Origin: Flavobacteriia bacterium
GTDB lineage: Bacteria; Bacteroidota; Bacteroidia; Flavobacteriales_D; Crocinitomicaceae
Length of the DNA: 64,000 nucleotides
Direction: 5' to 3'
Assembly: GCA_947446925.1 (NCBI GenBank)
Contig: CANFHU010000003.1
Coordinates: 1 to 64,000, forward strand
This document shows, piece by piece, positions 1-7,788 of the stretch. The first letter of the stretch is position 1. The number at the start of each line of letters is the position of its first letter. Below the pieces are notes generated by a model. That model saw only the letters and a program-made list of their open reading frames with translations. It made no database searches and was not told where the DNA came from. A program made the position numbers and the translations under genes.

Positions 1-431
1 ATCTATTTGAGGGCTTTTCAGATGATAGTCGTATATGGCTATATAATTCAAGCCGACCTATAACACCAACAGAAGCTCTTTTCGTACAAGAAAATCTTGA
101 ACAATTTGCAATTAATTGGAAAGCACATAGCACGCCATTAAAAGCAAAGGCATGTATGTTAAATGAATATACGATTGCATTTGTAGTAGATCAAACAACA
201 GCAAGTGCTTCTGGTTGCTCTGTTGATAGTTCGGTAAGATTTGTAAAAGAACTAGGTAAAGAACTTAATATAGATTTCTTTAATCGCTTAAATGTAATTA
301 TAGAGGATGAGTTTGGAAACAAATCATTATACCCATATAGAAAACTAAAAGAATTGAATAGAACAAGTTATTATAATCCTTTAATAGATACATTAAAAGG
401 ATTAAAAGAAGATTGGATAATTCAAATTTAA
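1..431 (+). CDS. Conserved Bacteroidota protein (often mislabelled ABC transporter ATPase), 3' part
   Basis: The frame is open from the window edge (first full codon at base 3), so the start lies upstream and about 142 residues are visible. The visible part opens with WLYNSSRP and holds ASGCSVDSSVRFVKELGKEL-like sequence. As I recall it, this pattern matches a small conserved Bacteroidota family that databases often call ABC transporter ATPase. No Walker A, Walker B or signature motif is visible, so that name looks wrong and the function is unknown. A Rho-independent terminator follows at once, so this is probably the last gene of its transcript. Family recognition is from memory and fairly confident; function is not claimed. 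Confidence 0.75.
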   Translation, partial: LFEGFSDDSRIWLYNSSRPITPTEALFVQENLEQFAINWKAHSTPLKAKACMLNEYTIAFVVDQTTASASGCSVDSSVRFVKELGKELNIDFFNRLNVIIEDEFGNKSLYPYRKLKELNRTSYYNPLIDTLKGLKEDWIIQI

Positions 432-454
432 CTAATTAATAATTTTATTAATAT

Positions 455-487
455 AAAAAAAGTCTAACCTCAAGTTAGACTTTTTTT
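455..487 (+). terminator. Rho-independent terminator
   Basis: An 8-bp stem (AGTCTAAC at 461-468 with GTTAGACT at 474-481) and a 5-base loop, flanked by A-tract and T-tract. It lies 24 bases after the stop of the partial gene and could work in both directions. Confidence 0.85.
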
Positions 488-586
488 ATGACATATAATT
501 TAGTAAGAATTTTTGTTACATTTTCACAGGGATTTGAAATAGAATAAGATATTATATATATGTCTATATCTCATTAACGGACAAAA

Positions 587-606
587 AAAAAGAGGCTGTC
601 TCAAAA
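587..606 (+). repeat. IS left terminal inverted repeat
   Basis: Twenty bases exactly complementary to 2347-2366. They overlap a terminator-like hairpin that runs to about base 625. Confidence 0.85.
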
Positions 607-696
607 GGACAGCTTCTTTTTTTACTTAAAAAATCAGAATAACATTTTGTTATTTAATTGATAATCAGTGTATTTAACCTGTATTATTGATTTTAT

Positions 697-2232
697 ATGG
701 CAAAGCGTTTTCCTACATTCAAACCATACAATCAACATCAAATCATGATGTTACCACCATCTTTAGAAGAATTAATATCTAAAGACCATCCTGTAAGAAT
801 AGTTAATGATGTTATTAATAGTGTAAACATCGAACCACTTCTTTCAGCATATCAATCTACAGGTACTTCTAGTTATCATCCACAGATGCTTCTGAAAATA
901 TTAGTTTATGGTTATGTAACCAATGTTTATTCTAGTAGAAAATTAGAGGTTGCTTGTAAGGAAAATATCAACTTCATGTGGTTAAGTGCAATGAATTATC
1001 CTGACCATAATACGATTAATAGATTTAGAGGAGTTAGACTAAAAGATGCTTTACGCGCTATTTTCGAGCAAGTAGTTAAGTTGTTAGTACAAGAAGGTCT
1101 TATTAGTATTGAGGAGATTTATACGGATGGAACCAAAATAGAAGCTAATGCTAATAAGTACACCTTTGTTTGGAAAAAATCGATTCAGACTAATAAAGAA
1201 AAAATGAAAAAGCAATTAGCTGAAATTTGGGAGTACGCTCAAACCATAGCTGATAAGGAAGATAGTTTACCTGACCCTCCTGATTTTACTACAATAGATA
1301 CTGAAAAAGTAAAAGATACCGTAGAGAAGTTAAATAAGGTATTAAACAAGAACAAACAAGCTTCCAATAAAGCAAAAGCCAAGATGCGTTACATTTCAAA
1401 AAACTTTGTTGAGAATATTGAAAAATATGAAATCCAAGAAGAGATATTAGGCGAACGTAATAGCTATAGTAAAACAGATCCTGATGCAACTTTTATGATG
1501 ATGAAAGAAGACCATATGAAAAATGGTCAATTAAAACCAGGTTATAATGTGCAAATATCAACCTCTAACCAATGTATTGTAAATTACACGATACACCCAA
1601 ACCCTACAGATACAAGAACTTTAAAAAGTCATTTAGAACAATTTAAAAAAAGTTATGGTGTAAATCCAACATCTATCACAGCAGATGCTGGTTATGGCTC
1701 TGAAGAAAACTATGACTTATTAGAAAAAAGAAAAATCAGACCATTTGTTAAATACAATATGTTTGATAAACAGCAACATCAAGCTACTCAAGATAAAAGT
1801 CCTTTTAGTTCTGACAAACTATATTATCAACAAGAAAGCGATAGCTACATCTGTCCAATGGGGCAACAAATGCACTATATTGGTTCAACGGTAAAAAGAA
1901 CTAGTACAGGCTTTGAACAAAATGTTAAAAAATATCAAGCTCAAAACTGTTCAAGTTGTCCATTAAATGGGAAATGTCATAAATCAAAAGGAAATCGTAC
2001 CATTGAAGTAAATGAAAATCTAAACAGACAACGATTAAAAGCATTTACATTATTAAACAGCGAAGAAGGAATAGAGAAAAGGAAAAAAAGATGTTTTGAT
2101 GTAGAACCTGTTTTTGGAAACATTAAAAACAACCATAAATTTAAACGATTTATGCTTCGTGGTAGGGATAAAGTTGAAATCGAATGGGGATTATTAGCAA
2201 TAGCTCAAAATATTAGGAAAAAAGCAGCCTAA
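697..2232 (+). CDS. IS1182-family transposase
   Basis: A 511-residue DDE transposase. The N-terminal part (about 1-110) resembles the DUF772 domain found in this family. Likely catalytic residues are D144 (YTDGTKIEANANKY), D330 (ITADAGYGSE) and E470 (FDVEPVFGNIKNNH). Between the last two lies a Cys cluster (NCSSCPLNGKC, with CPMGQQ before it) typical of IS1182 transposases. The frame has no stops or shifts, so the enzyme may be active. It starts about 90 bases inside the left end. A hairpin (GCAGCC/GGCTGT, 2224-2241) overlaps the stop codon and may end transcription. Family assignment is by motif recognition. Confidence 0.9.
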   Translation: MAKRFPTFKPYNQHQIMMLPPSLEELISKDHPVRIVNDVINSVNIEPLLSAYQSTGTSSYHPQMLLKILVYGYVTNVYSSRKLEVACKENINFMWLSAMNYPDHNTINRFRGVRLKDALRAIFEQVVKLLVQEGLISIEEIYTDGTKIEANANKYTFVWKKSIQTNKEKMKKQLAEIWEYAQTIADKEDSLPDPPDFTTIDTEKVKDTVEKLNKVLNKNKQASNKAKAKMRYISKNFVENIEKYEIQEEILGERNSYSKTDPDATFMMMKEDHMKNGQLKPGYNVQISTSNQCIVNYTIHPNPTDTRTLKSHLEQFKKSYGVNPTSITADAGYGSEENYDLLEKRKIRPFVKYNMFDKQQHQATQDKSPFSSDKLYYQQESDSYICPMGQQMHYIGSTVKRTSTGFEQNVKKYQAQNCSSCPLNGKCHKSKGNRTIEVNENLNRQRLKAFTLLNSEEGIEKRKKRCFDVEPVFGNIKNNHKFKRFMLRGRDKVEIEWGLLAIAQNIRKKAA

Positions 2233-2245
2233 AAGGGCTGTTTTA
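2223..2245 (+). terminator. Hairpin over the transposase stop codon
   Basis: GCAGCC (2224-2229) pairs with GGCTGT (2236-2241), with one G-T pair, followed by four T. It spans the TAA stop of the transposase gene. A terminator role is inferred. Confidence 0.5.
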
Positions 2246-2346
2246 GACTTTAAAATACTTTTTTACTCCGTGAGAATCTTCCGAAAATGGAAAATTGAAT
2301 TTTTAAGGAAATCTATAGAAAATAAAAAAGAGGCTACTCAAATTGG

Positions 2347-2366
2347 TTTTGAGACAGCCTCTTTTT
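2347..2366 (-). repeat. IS right terminal inverted repeat
   Basis: Exact inverse of the left repeat. AGCCTCT here can also pair with AGAGGCT at 2329-2335, giving a terminator-like hairpin at the right end. Confidence 0.85.
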
Positions 2367-2400
2367 ATTTATATAGTTCGTCGTACTTTATTCTTCACTT

Positions 2401-2424
2401 CGTCACTCATAACTCGTCACTCAT
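2401..2424. repeat. Short direct repeat CGTCACTCAT
   Basis: Two copies of a 10-base unit, at 2401-2410 and 2415-2424. The second covers the pth stop codon. Similar low-complexity CGTCACT strings occur in Bacteroidota intergenic DNA; no function is claimed. Confidence 0.6.
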
Positions 2425-2984
2425 TTCCCATTCCAATTGGTCATTGTTAATCCAATGCCGATAGTAGAAAATCCTTTGATGAATTCCATTGCAATTTTAA
2501 TACGATCTTCCAGGGTTGCTTTTTCATGCGCGTTCCATTCTCCTAGCACATAATCTACTTGATGACCTGGTTTGAATTCATCTCCAACACCAAAGCGTAA
2601 ACGTGCATATTCTGTCGAATTTAAAACTGCTTGAATATCTTTTAATCCATTATGTCCACCGCTACTCCCTTTTCCCTTCATACGTAACTTGCCAAAAGGA
2701 AGTGCCAAGTCATCCGTTATCACTAGAATATTTTCTATCGGAATTTTTTCGGTTTGCATCCAATAATTAACTGCTTTCCCACTTAAATTCATGAAAGTAT
2801 TCGGTTTTAAAAGTAGAATTTGTCTTCCTTTATATTTTGCCTGTGCAAGTTCTCCAAGTTTCTTAACTTCAAAAGTTTCTTCGCATTCCTTTGCGAAGGC
2901 TTCCACGACCTTAAAACCGATGTTATGACGTGTTTCTTCGTATTTATAACCTGGATTTCCAAGGCCAATGATTAGATATTTCAT
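2421..2984 (-). CDS. pth: Peptidyl-tRNA hydrolase
   Basis: Cytosolic enzyme that cleaves peptidyl-tRNA released from stalled ribosomes and recycles tRNA. At 187 residues it has normal family length. Seen directly: the N-terminal GLGNPGYKYEETRHNIG signature with N10 and catalytic H20, the NTFMNLSGKAV block, TDDLALPFGK with the expected Asp (D91), and SSGGHNGLKD. The stop codon lies in a short direct repeat next to the right end of the insertion sequence, but the protein is complete. A near-consensus -7 box (TAATTTTA) lies a few bases before the ATG. Confidence 0.96.
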   Translation of the reverse strand: MKYLIIGLGNPGYKYEETRHNIGFKVVEAFAKECEETFEVKKLGELAQAKYKGRQILLLKPNTFMNLSGKAVNYWMQTEKIPIENILVITDDLALPFGKLRMKGKGSSGGHNGLKDIQAVLNSTEYARLRFGVGDEFKPGHQVDYVLGEWNAHEKATLEDRIKIAMEFIKGFSTIGIGLTMTNWNGK

Positions 2985-3107
2985 AATGATGTAAAATTAC
3001 AATTATAAATTATTACTAATAAAGCTAAAAGCTATAACTTTATGTAAAAAGAAGGTTATGCCAGTAATTTCAATGTTTTATGGACCTATTATTGTAAAAT
3101 AATTGCA

Positions 3108-3296
3108 ATGAATCCAAGAGTAAAAGAAGTAAACACCACACAAAATTTTATGCTTCAATTAGTTTTTACCAATGATGAAAAAAAACAATTTGACGTTAAA
3201 CCTTATTTTAATTTTGGTTTATTTTCCGAGTTAAGTGATTATGCAATTTTTAAGACTGCTAAAGTGGAATATGGTACTTACTTCACAATCAATTGA
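3108..3296 (+). pseudogene. Truncated DUF2442 protein
   Basis: The 62-residue frame starts MNPRVKEVN and contains FDVKPYFNFGLFSELSDYAIFKTAKVEYGT-like sequence, which I recognise as DUF2442. Members usually run on for another 15-20 residues with a Trp and a DI.PD.LY-like end. Here the protein stops at YFTIN just after VEYGT. The last 19 bases overlap the 3' end of the convergent response-regulator gene, so the tail codons come from that gene's antisense. This looks like a gene that lost its 3' end, though a shortened working protein is possible. No partner gene is next to it. Confidence 0.6.
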
Positions 3297-3976
3297 AATC
3301 CTTTTCCATGTACATTCATAATCTCGATTGCTGGATCTTCTTTTAATAATTTTCGCAATTTCGCAATATACACATCCATACTTCTACCATTAAAATAATT
3401 GTCATCCCCCCAAATTGCTCGCAGAGTTGCTTGGCGATCGATAATTTCGTTGGTGTTTTTAGTTAATAAATGCAATAGTTGATTTTCTTTTGTTGTTAAT
3501 TTAACGACTCCAGAATGTAAATGAAGCATACGTGATTGTGTATCAAAGACGATAGTTCCAATTTGGATTTTACTATCTTCCACATGATTTTTAATGGAAC
3601 TTCTTCTACTAATTGCCTCAATACGCGCAATTAATTCTTCCATGGAAAAAGGTTTCGTTAAATAATCATCTGCTCCTACGGCAAACCCTGCTAATTTATC
3701 TTCTTCTAGGGATTTTGCAGTTAAAAATAAAATAGGCACTTGTTTATTCAATTCACGTATTTCTTTTGCAGTTGCAATTCCATCCATTACTGGCATCATT
3801 ACATCCAAAATACAGAAGTCAACTTTCTCTGAATTAAAATGTTCTAATGCTAATTTTCCATTACGCGCCAATTTGACGTTATATCCTTTAGAGGAAAGAA
3901 AAGTATGTAATAATAACCCTAAGTTATCATCGTCTTCTGCTAGTAAAATGTTTAATTTATTTTCCATGTGCTTCAT
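3278..3976 (-). CDS. OmpR-type response regulator (RprY-like)
   Basis: DNA-binding response regulator of 232 residues. The receiver domain (about 8-125) has the acidic pocket AEDDD (14-17), phosphoacceptor D58 (LDVMMPVMDG), T86 and K108 (TKPF). A winged-helix OmpR/PhoB domain (about 135-230) follows. The start overlaps the end of the sensor-kinase gene by 20 bases; an in-frame ATG at 3967 (residue 4) is an equally good start and cuts the overlap to 11. The order kinase then regulator and the sequence resemble RprX/RprY of Bacteroides. Targets cannot be read from the window. Confidence 0.92.
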   Translation of the reverse strand: MKHMENKLNILLAEDDDNLGLLLHTFLSSKGYNVKLARNGKLALEHFNSEKVDFCILDVMMPVMDGIATAKEIRELNKQVPILFLTAKSLEEDKLAGFAVGADDYLTKPFSMEELIARIEAISRRSSIKNHVEDSKIQIGTIVFDTQSRMLHLHSGVVKLTTKENQLLHLLTKNTNEIIDRQATLRAIWGDDNYFNGRSMDVYIAKLRKLLKEDPAIEIMNVHGKGFQLIVK

Positions 3977-5600
3977 TTTTAGTAGTTAAAGGAATTTGTA
4001 TACCGAATTCCGAACCTATATTTTCTTGACTTTTCACATCTAATTTCCAATCATTCAAGGTGATTATTGCTTTTACATAACTTAATCCAAGACCAAATCC
4101 TTTAACGTTATGCACGTTTCCTGTTGGAATGCGATATAATTTATCGAAAATCTTTCCGATATGTTCTTTAGGTATTCCAATCCCTTCATCCTTGATATTT
4201 ATTACAATGAATTGGGGATTTTTCATTAATTCCACCGTAACTTTTGGAGTTTCTTTACTGTATTTTATTGCGTTATCTATGAGGTTGGAAATAACATTTA
4301 CAGTGTGCATTTTGTCAGCAATAATATGTATTGGTATAACATCCAAATTTTGGATAATCTCTCCCCCAAGATCTTTTATTCTAAATTGCGCATGTGCACA
4401 TAATTCCTCCAAAATTTCGGTTAAATTAATTTCTTCTTTTTTTAATTCGATATCTTTTTTGTCAATAGCAGCACTTTGAAGTATGCGTTCTACAAGTAAT
4501 TCCAGCCGATTATTCTCTTGATTAATCATATGAACAAATGGTTCTGTTTTTTTGTTTTCTTCTCCCATTAAATCTTTGTCGCGTAGTGCCTGGCAAGCAA
4601 GTGAAATGGTAGCGATTGGTGTTTTAAATTCATGCGTCATATTGGAGATGAAGTCATTTTTCAATTCGCTTAATTTTTTTTGTGTGATAATTGTTTTAAA
4701 CATGAAAGATATCGCATATAGGATTAGTAAAACAAGTAATAGGCTAATGCTAAAAGGAATAAACATTTCATGAAACAGAAACGATTTTTCTGTCGGAAAT
4801 TTCAGATAAAGAAAGAGACTTTCATCGATAATATTGGATGGAAATAATTGTGTTTTGAAAGCATTTGTGGTGTCAATAGCACATGCGTAATGCGAAGTTG
4901 TTGTGTTAAAATGAATTGCTTCGTTACTTTCATTTTTTACTACAAAGCGAAATTCTTTTGGAAGTTTATCCATCCTAGCCTCGTAGGCAATAATAGAATC
5001 AAGAAAATGGATATCGATTCTTTTTTCTGGTGCTAGAAATGTATTGTCATGAAAGGCAACAAATAACATTTCATTGATGAGTTTCGATTTTTTAAAGATT
5101 TGTTGCATTACGCGTTGGTCTAATTGATTAGACACATGTTCGCTTTTTGCTTGTTTTGATTTTACAATATCTTGATTAAAAATTTGTTGGATATTGCGTA
5201 CATCTTTGGCTAATACTTGATGTTCCGTTTTTAATCCAGAAATGGTATCAAATGCAGAACCCTGAATAATAAGGTATTTATTAAATTTTCCATTCTCAAG
5301 TAAAACCGTGTCGCGGATACTGATACTTTCTTCAGAAGTTAATAAATTCTGAAATTCCTTTTTGAGTATGTCTTTATATTCAGGACTAAAATCTTTGTTA
5401 ACAACATGTAAGTACTTTCGAAGTTCAATCGCTTTCTCATGGCGAATTGCAATGCGCTCGATTAGCGTTTTTACTTTGTCTTTAAATTCTTCTGATTTTT
5501 GGTTGTATTGCTGAGATACTTGGTAAAATTGAATAAGTAACAATGATATCATTGCTAAAGACACAATTCCGATGATCCAATTAATTCTAATTTTAAGCAT
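3957..5600 (-). CDS. Sensor histidine kinase (RprX-like)
   Basis: Membrane sensor of 547 residues, partner of the downstream overlapping regulator. The layout is TM helix 8-27, an extracytoplasmic region about 28-278 with no recognised domain, TM helix about 279-301, a HisKA domain with H323 in MTHEFKTP, and an HATPase domain with the N-box NLIDNAIKYSKE (about 439), DEGIGIP (471) and GFGLGLS (501). All catalytic motifs are intact. The long sensor region is predicted helical at both ends and gives no clue to the ligand. Confidence 0.93.
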   Translation of the reverse strand: MLKIRINWIIGIVSLAMISLLLIQFYQVSQQYNQKSEEFKDKVKTLIERIAIRHEKAIELRKYLHVVNKDFSPEYKDILKKEFQNLLTSEESISIRDTVLLENGKFNKYLIIQGSAFDTISGLKTEHQVLAKDVRNIQQIFNQDIVKSKQAKSEHVSNQLDQRVMQQIFKKSKLINEMLFVAFHDNTFLAPEKRIDIHFLDSIIAYEARMDKLPKEFRFVVKNESNEAIHFNTTTSHYACAIDTTNAFKTQLFPSNIIDESLFLYLKFPTEKSFLFHEMFIPFSISLLLVLLILYAISFMFKTIITQKKLSELKNDFISNMTHEFKTPIATISLACQALRDKDLMGEENKKTEPFVHMINQENNRLELLVERILQSAAIDKKDIELKKEEINLTEILEELCAHAQFRIKDLGGEIIQNLDVIPIHIIADKMHTVNVISNLIDNAIKYSKETPKVTVELMKNPQFIVINIKDEGIGIPKEHIGKIFDKLYRIPTGNVHNVKGFGLGLSYVKAIITLNDWKLDVKSQENIGSEFGIQIPLTTKNEAHGK

Positions 5601-5662
5601 TGCAACAAATAAACATCCTAAAGTAAAATTAATCTGCGAGATGTAACCAACCTTAACTTTTT

Positions 5663-6862
5663 TTAACGCTCTATGATTTTTGCAGCAGCCCCTTTTGAAT
5701 TTTCAATTTCTTGGATACATTTTGTTTGTAATTCCTGCAAATTGGACTCTATATATTCTATTGTATCTGACAATTCTTCATGGGTTTGAATGGAAAACCC
5801 AATTCCTGCATCTATAAATTGTTGTGCTTCTGGAAATTTTGTGTGTTTAGGGCCAAAGATCACTGGCAGACCAAACACCACCGGTTCTAGGGTATTATGT
5901 AATTTTCCAGTAAATCCACCACCTATAAATGCGATTTTTCCATAGGCGTATGCATTGGCTAATTTTCCGATACAATCAATTAATAATATCGATTTGTCTT
6001 TCTCGTTCGAATAATTGGAATAACGTATAATTGTGTTTTGAAAGCGTTTTTCGATAGCTTGTAAATGATTTTCGGAGATATCGTGCGGTGCAATGATAAT
6101 TTTCTCAGAGTCTTCTGTAAAATAATGCTGAAATAATTGCTCTTCGGTGGGCCAAGAACTTCCTAAAATAAGAGCTTTTTTTCCTTGAAGAAAATCACTT
6201 ATTACCAGGTCTTCTGTGACTGATTTTTTATTTTCGAGTACGCGATCAAAACGTGTATCTCCAGTGATTATAACTTTGTTGATTCCAATTTTTTCTAGTA
6301 AATGCTTCGTTTCTATATTTTGAACATAGAAATTATCGAATGCTTTTAATCCTTTCCGAAAGTAACTTCCGTACCAACGAAAAAAAAGTTGGGATGGTCT
6401 TAAAATACAACTGATACTATATAACGGAATTTTACGTTTTTTGATTTCAAAAATATAGTTTAACCAGAATTCATATTTTATAAAATATACTACTTTGGGT
6501 TTAAAATGGTTTAATAATTTTTTTGCATTACGAGTGGTATCGATTGGTAAATAATACACGAAATCAGCTGTGTGATTACGTTTATGGTAATGCTCCATGC
6601 CTGAAGGACTAAAGAAGGTAACCAGAATTTTGCAATTTGGATTTTTCTCTTTTAATAAATTCATCACTGGTATCCCTTGATCGAATTCACCTAAAGACGC
6701 GCAATGAAACCAAAAGACAGACAGATTTTCGTGGATAATTGGTAATCTTCTCCAATAATTTTTACGACCTTGAATCCATGCTTTTGCTTTTGGATGAAAC
6801 CCTTGGATTAGCCACAATAAGTAAGCATAAGTTCTAACGGAAAAATTGTAAAGCAAGGACAT
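5663..6862 (-). CDS. waaA: 3-deoxy-D-manno-octulosonic acid (Kdo) transferase
   Basis: Glycosyltransferase family 30 enzyme that adds Kdo from CMP-Kdo to lipid A precursor at the inner membrane. At 399 residues it is close to the usual size. Seen: an N-terminal hydrophobic segment, FHCASLGEFDQG with the catalytic-type Glu, SPSGMEHYHKRN, GSSWPTEE, and the C-terminal nucleotide-binding block AFIGGGFTGKLHN...EPVVFGLPVIFGP. The gap to the upstream outer-membrane gene is only 3 bases, so the two are co-transcribed. The enzyme shows that this organism builds Kdo-containing lipopolysaccharide or lipooligosaccharide. Confidence 0.94.
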   Translation of the reverse strand: MSLLYNFSVRTYAYLLWLIQGFHPKAKAWIQGRKNYWRRLPIIHENLSVFWFHCASLGEFDQGIPVMNLLKEKNPNCKILVTFFSPSGMEHYHKRNHTADFVYYLPIDTTRNAKKLLNHFKPKVVYFIKYEFWLNYIFEIKKRKIPLYSISCILRPSQLFFRWYGSYFRKGLKAFDNFYVQNIETKHLLEKIGINKVIITGDTRFDRVLENKKSVTEDLVISDFLQGKKALILGSSWPTEEQLFQHYFTEDSEKIIIAPHDISENHLQAIEKRFQNTIIRYSNYSNEKDKSILLIDCIGKLANAYAYGKIAFIGGGFTGKLHNTLEPVVFGLPVIFGPKHTKFPEAQQFIDAGIGFSIQTHEELSDTIEYIESNLQELQTKCIQEIENSKGAAAKIIER

Positions 6863-6865
6863 GTG

Positions 6866-7621
6866 TTAATCGTAATAAAATTCTTTTGGTTTACTTTTAT
6901 AGATTGGTATTAACCAACCAACTCTAAATCCGTAAAGGTTATCATAACGTAAACTTGTAGAAACTTTTTCGGCAGGTTGATCATAAAAGATACTTCTTTG
7001 ATTGTAAGTATACCCTTGTAAAAAGTAAAATCCAGCATAAAAGTTAACTAATCCATTATTTGCCATGTAGGCATATCCCAAAAATTCATTTGTAGAAAAA
7101 CCGCCAGTTAATCGATCATAGCCTTTACGATAATCTAATTCTACTTGTGGAATAACTTGTTTATTAGACTCAATGCGAATATGGTATTGCATATACCCAG
7201 CACCTGCTTGAATAAAAATTCCAGAGTTTGGGTTTGAACCAAATATTGGTATTATTTTACCAAAGGAAAGATTAGCATTATATCCTCTCGAAAAAAGTAA
7301 AATTGCTGCAACATCTCCATTGATATCCGTTATGTTACCATACGAATCTCGAAGGTTTTTTAAGATGTCTCCAGTTTTAATTTGATTTCCAAAAAAGAAA
7401 TTTACGTCCGTACCCAAAAACCAATTTCGTTTCGTTTTATAACCAGCATTAAATCCAAGATTATTTAATAAACCAAAGCGTTCTTGTAAATCATTTGTTG
7501 GCTGATTTAAACCATAATGAATACCAATCCAAGGAGTTGCTATTGTTTCAGAACTTACATTTCTTTGGGCAAGAAGTGAAGTAGACAGAAGAGTAAGGAG
7601 TATTAGTAACTGTCGTTGCAT
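6866..7621 (-). CDS. Predicted outer-membrane beta-barrel protein
   Basis: A 251-residue protein with a signal peptide (MQRQLLILLTLLSTSLLAQ, cleavage after about residue 19). Alternating aromatic strand-like segments follow (for example WIGIHYGLN, FNAGYKTKRNWFLGTDVNFFFG, GLVNFYAGFYFLQGY), and it ends in a Tyr-rich C-terminus. This fits a small outer-membrane barrel. I recall similar unnamed proteins next to waaA and sugar aminotransferase genes in other Bacteroidota, which suggests an envelope role, but no function is known. A -7 box lies only 4 bases before the ATG, so the mRNA may be nearly leaderless. Confidence 0.75.
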   Translation of the reverse strand: MQRQLLILLTLLSTSLLAQRNVSSETIATPWIGIHYGLNQPTNDLQERFGLLNNLGFNAGYKTKRNWFLGTDVNFFFGNQIKTGDILKNLRDSYGNITDINGDVAAILLFSRGYNANLSFGKIIPIFGSNPNSGIFIQAGAGYMQYHIRIESNKQVIPQVELDYRKGYDRLTGGFSTNEFLGYAYMANNGLVNFYAGFYFLQGYTYNQRSIFYDQPAEKVSTSLRYDNLYGFRVGWLIPIYKSKPKEFYYD

Positions 7622-7625
7622 AACT

Positions 7626-7633
7626 CAAAGATA
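7626..7633 (-). promoter_or_regulatory. -7 promoter box for the outer-membrane protein / waaA unit
   Basis: TATCTTTG on the minus strand matches the Bacteroidota TAnnTTTG element. It ends 4 bases before the ATG at 7621, which would give an mRNA with little or no leader. Confidence 0.6.
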
Positions 7634-7726
7634 CATTGAAAAATGAATTTGACGATATTTGGATTAAGGATTTGAAATTTCGAGTTTAAAAGTGTAATAA
7701 TTTCAAGGAATTAAAATCAAAATAAT

Positions 7727-7734
7727 TACTTTTG
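7727..7734 (+). promoter_or_regulatory. -7 promoter box for the nucleotide-sugar operon
   Basis: TACTTTTG matches TAnnTTTG and lies 54 bases before the first gene of the operon. It is divergent from the promoter at 7626-7633. No clear -33 TTG was seen. Confidence 0.6.
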
Positions 7735-7788
7735 TAAATTAAACTAAAAAGCAATAATAACGCTTAAATATTCGGAAAAAAACGACGA

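Larger units (their letters stand above)
587..2366 (+). mobile_element. IS1182-family insertion sequence, apparently intact
   Basis: A full-length transposase gene is bounded by perfect 20-bp inverted repeats at 587-606 and 2347-2366, each with the core AAAAAGAGGCTGTCTCAAAA. The roughly 1.78-kb size fits the IS1182 family. Each end can also fold on itself. At the left, AAGAGGCTGTC pairs with GACAGCTTCTT (one mismatch) and is followed by a T-run; at the right, AGAGGCT (2329-2335) pairs with AGCCTCT (2356-2362). These look like terminators that shield the transposase from outside transcription. I could not assign a target-site duplication. The element sits between the terminated upstream gene and the 3' end of pth, so it does not obviously break a gene. 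Confidence 0.85.

Noticed and set aside
587-2366. Target-site duplication of the insertion sequence
   Set aside because: Flanking bases share only AT-rich words; no clear direct repeat of fixed length could be set.
2270-2464. 64-codon plus-strand frame over the IS right end and pth 3' end
   Set aside because: It crosses the insertion-sequence end and a simple repeat, and overlaps pth antisense; the protein has no recognisable feature.
4129-4479. 116-codon plus-strand frame opposite the RprX-like kinase
   Set aside because: Antisense to the conserved HATPase domain of the kinase; composition is that of a shadow frame.
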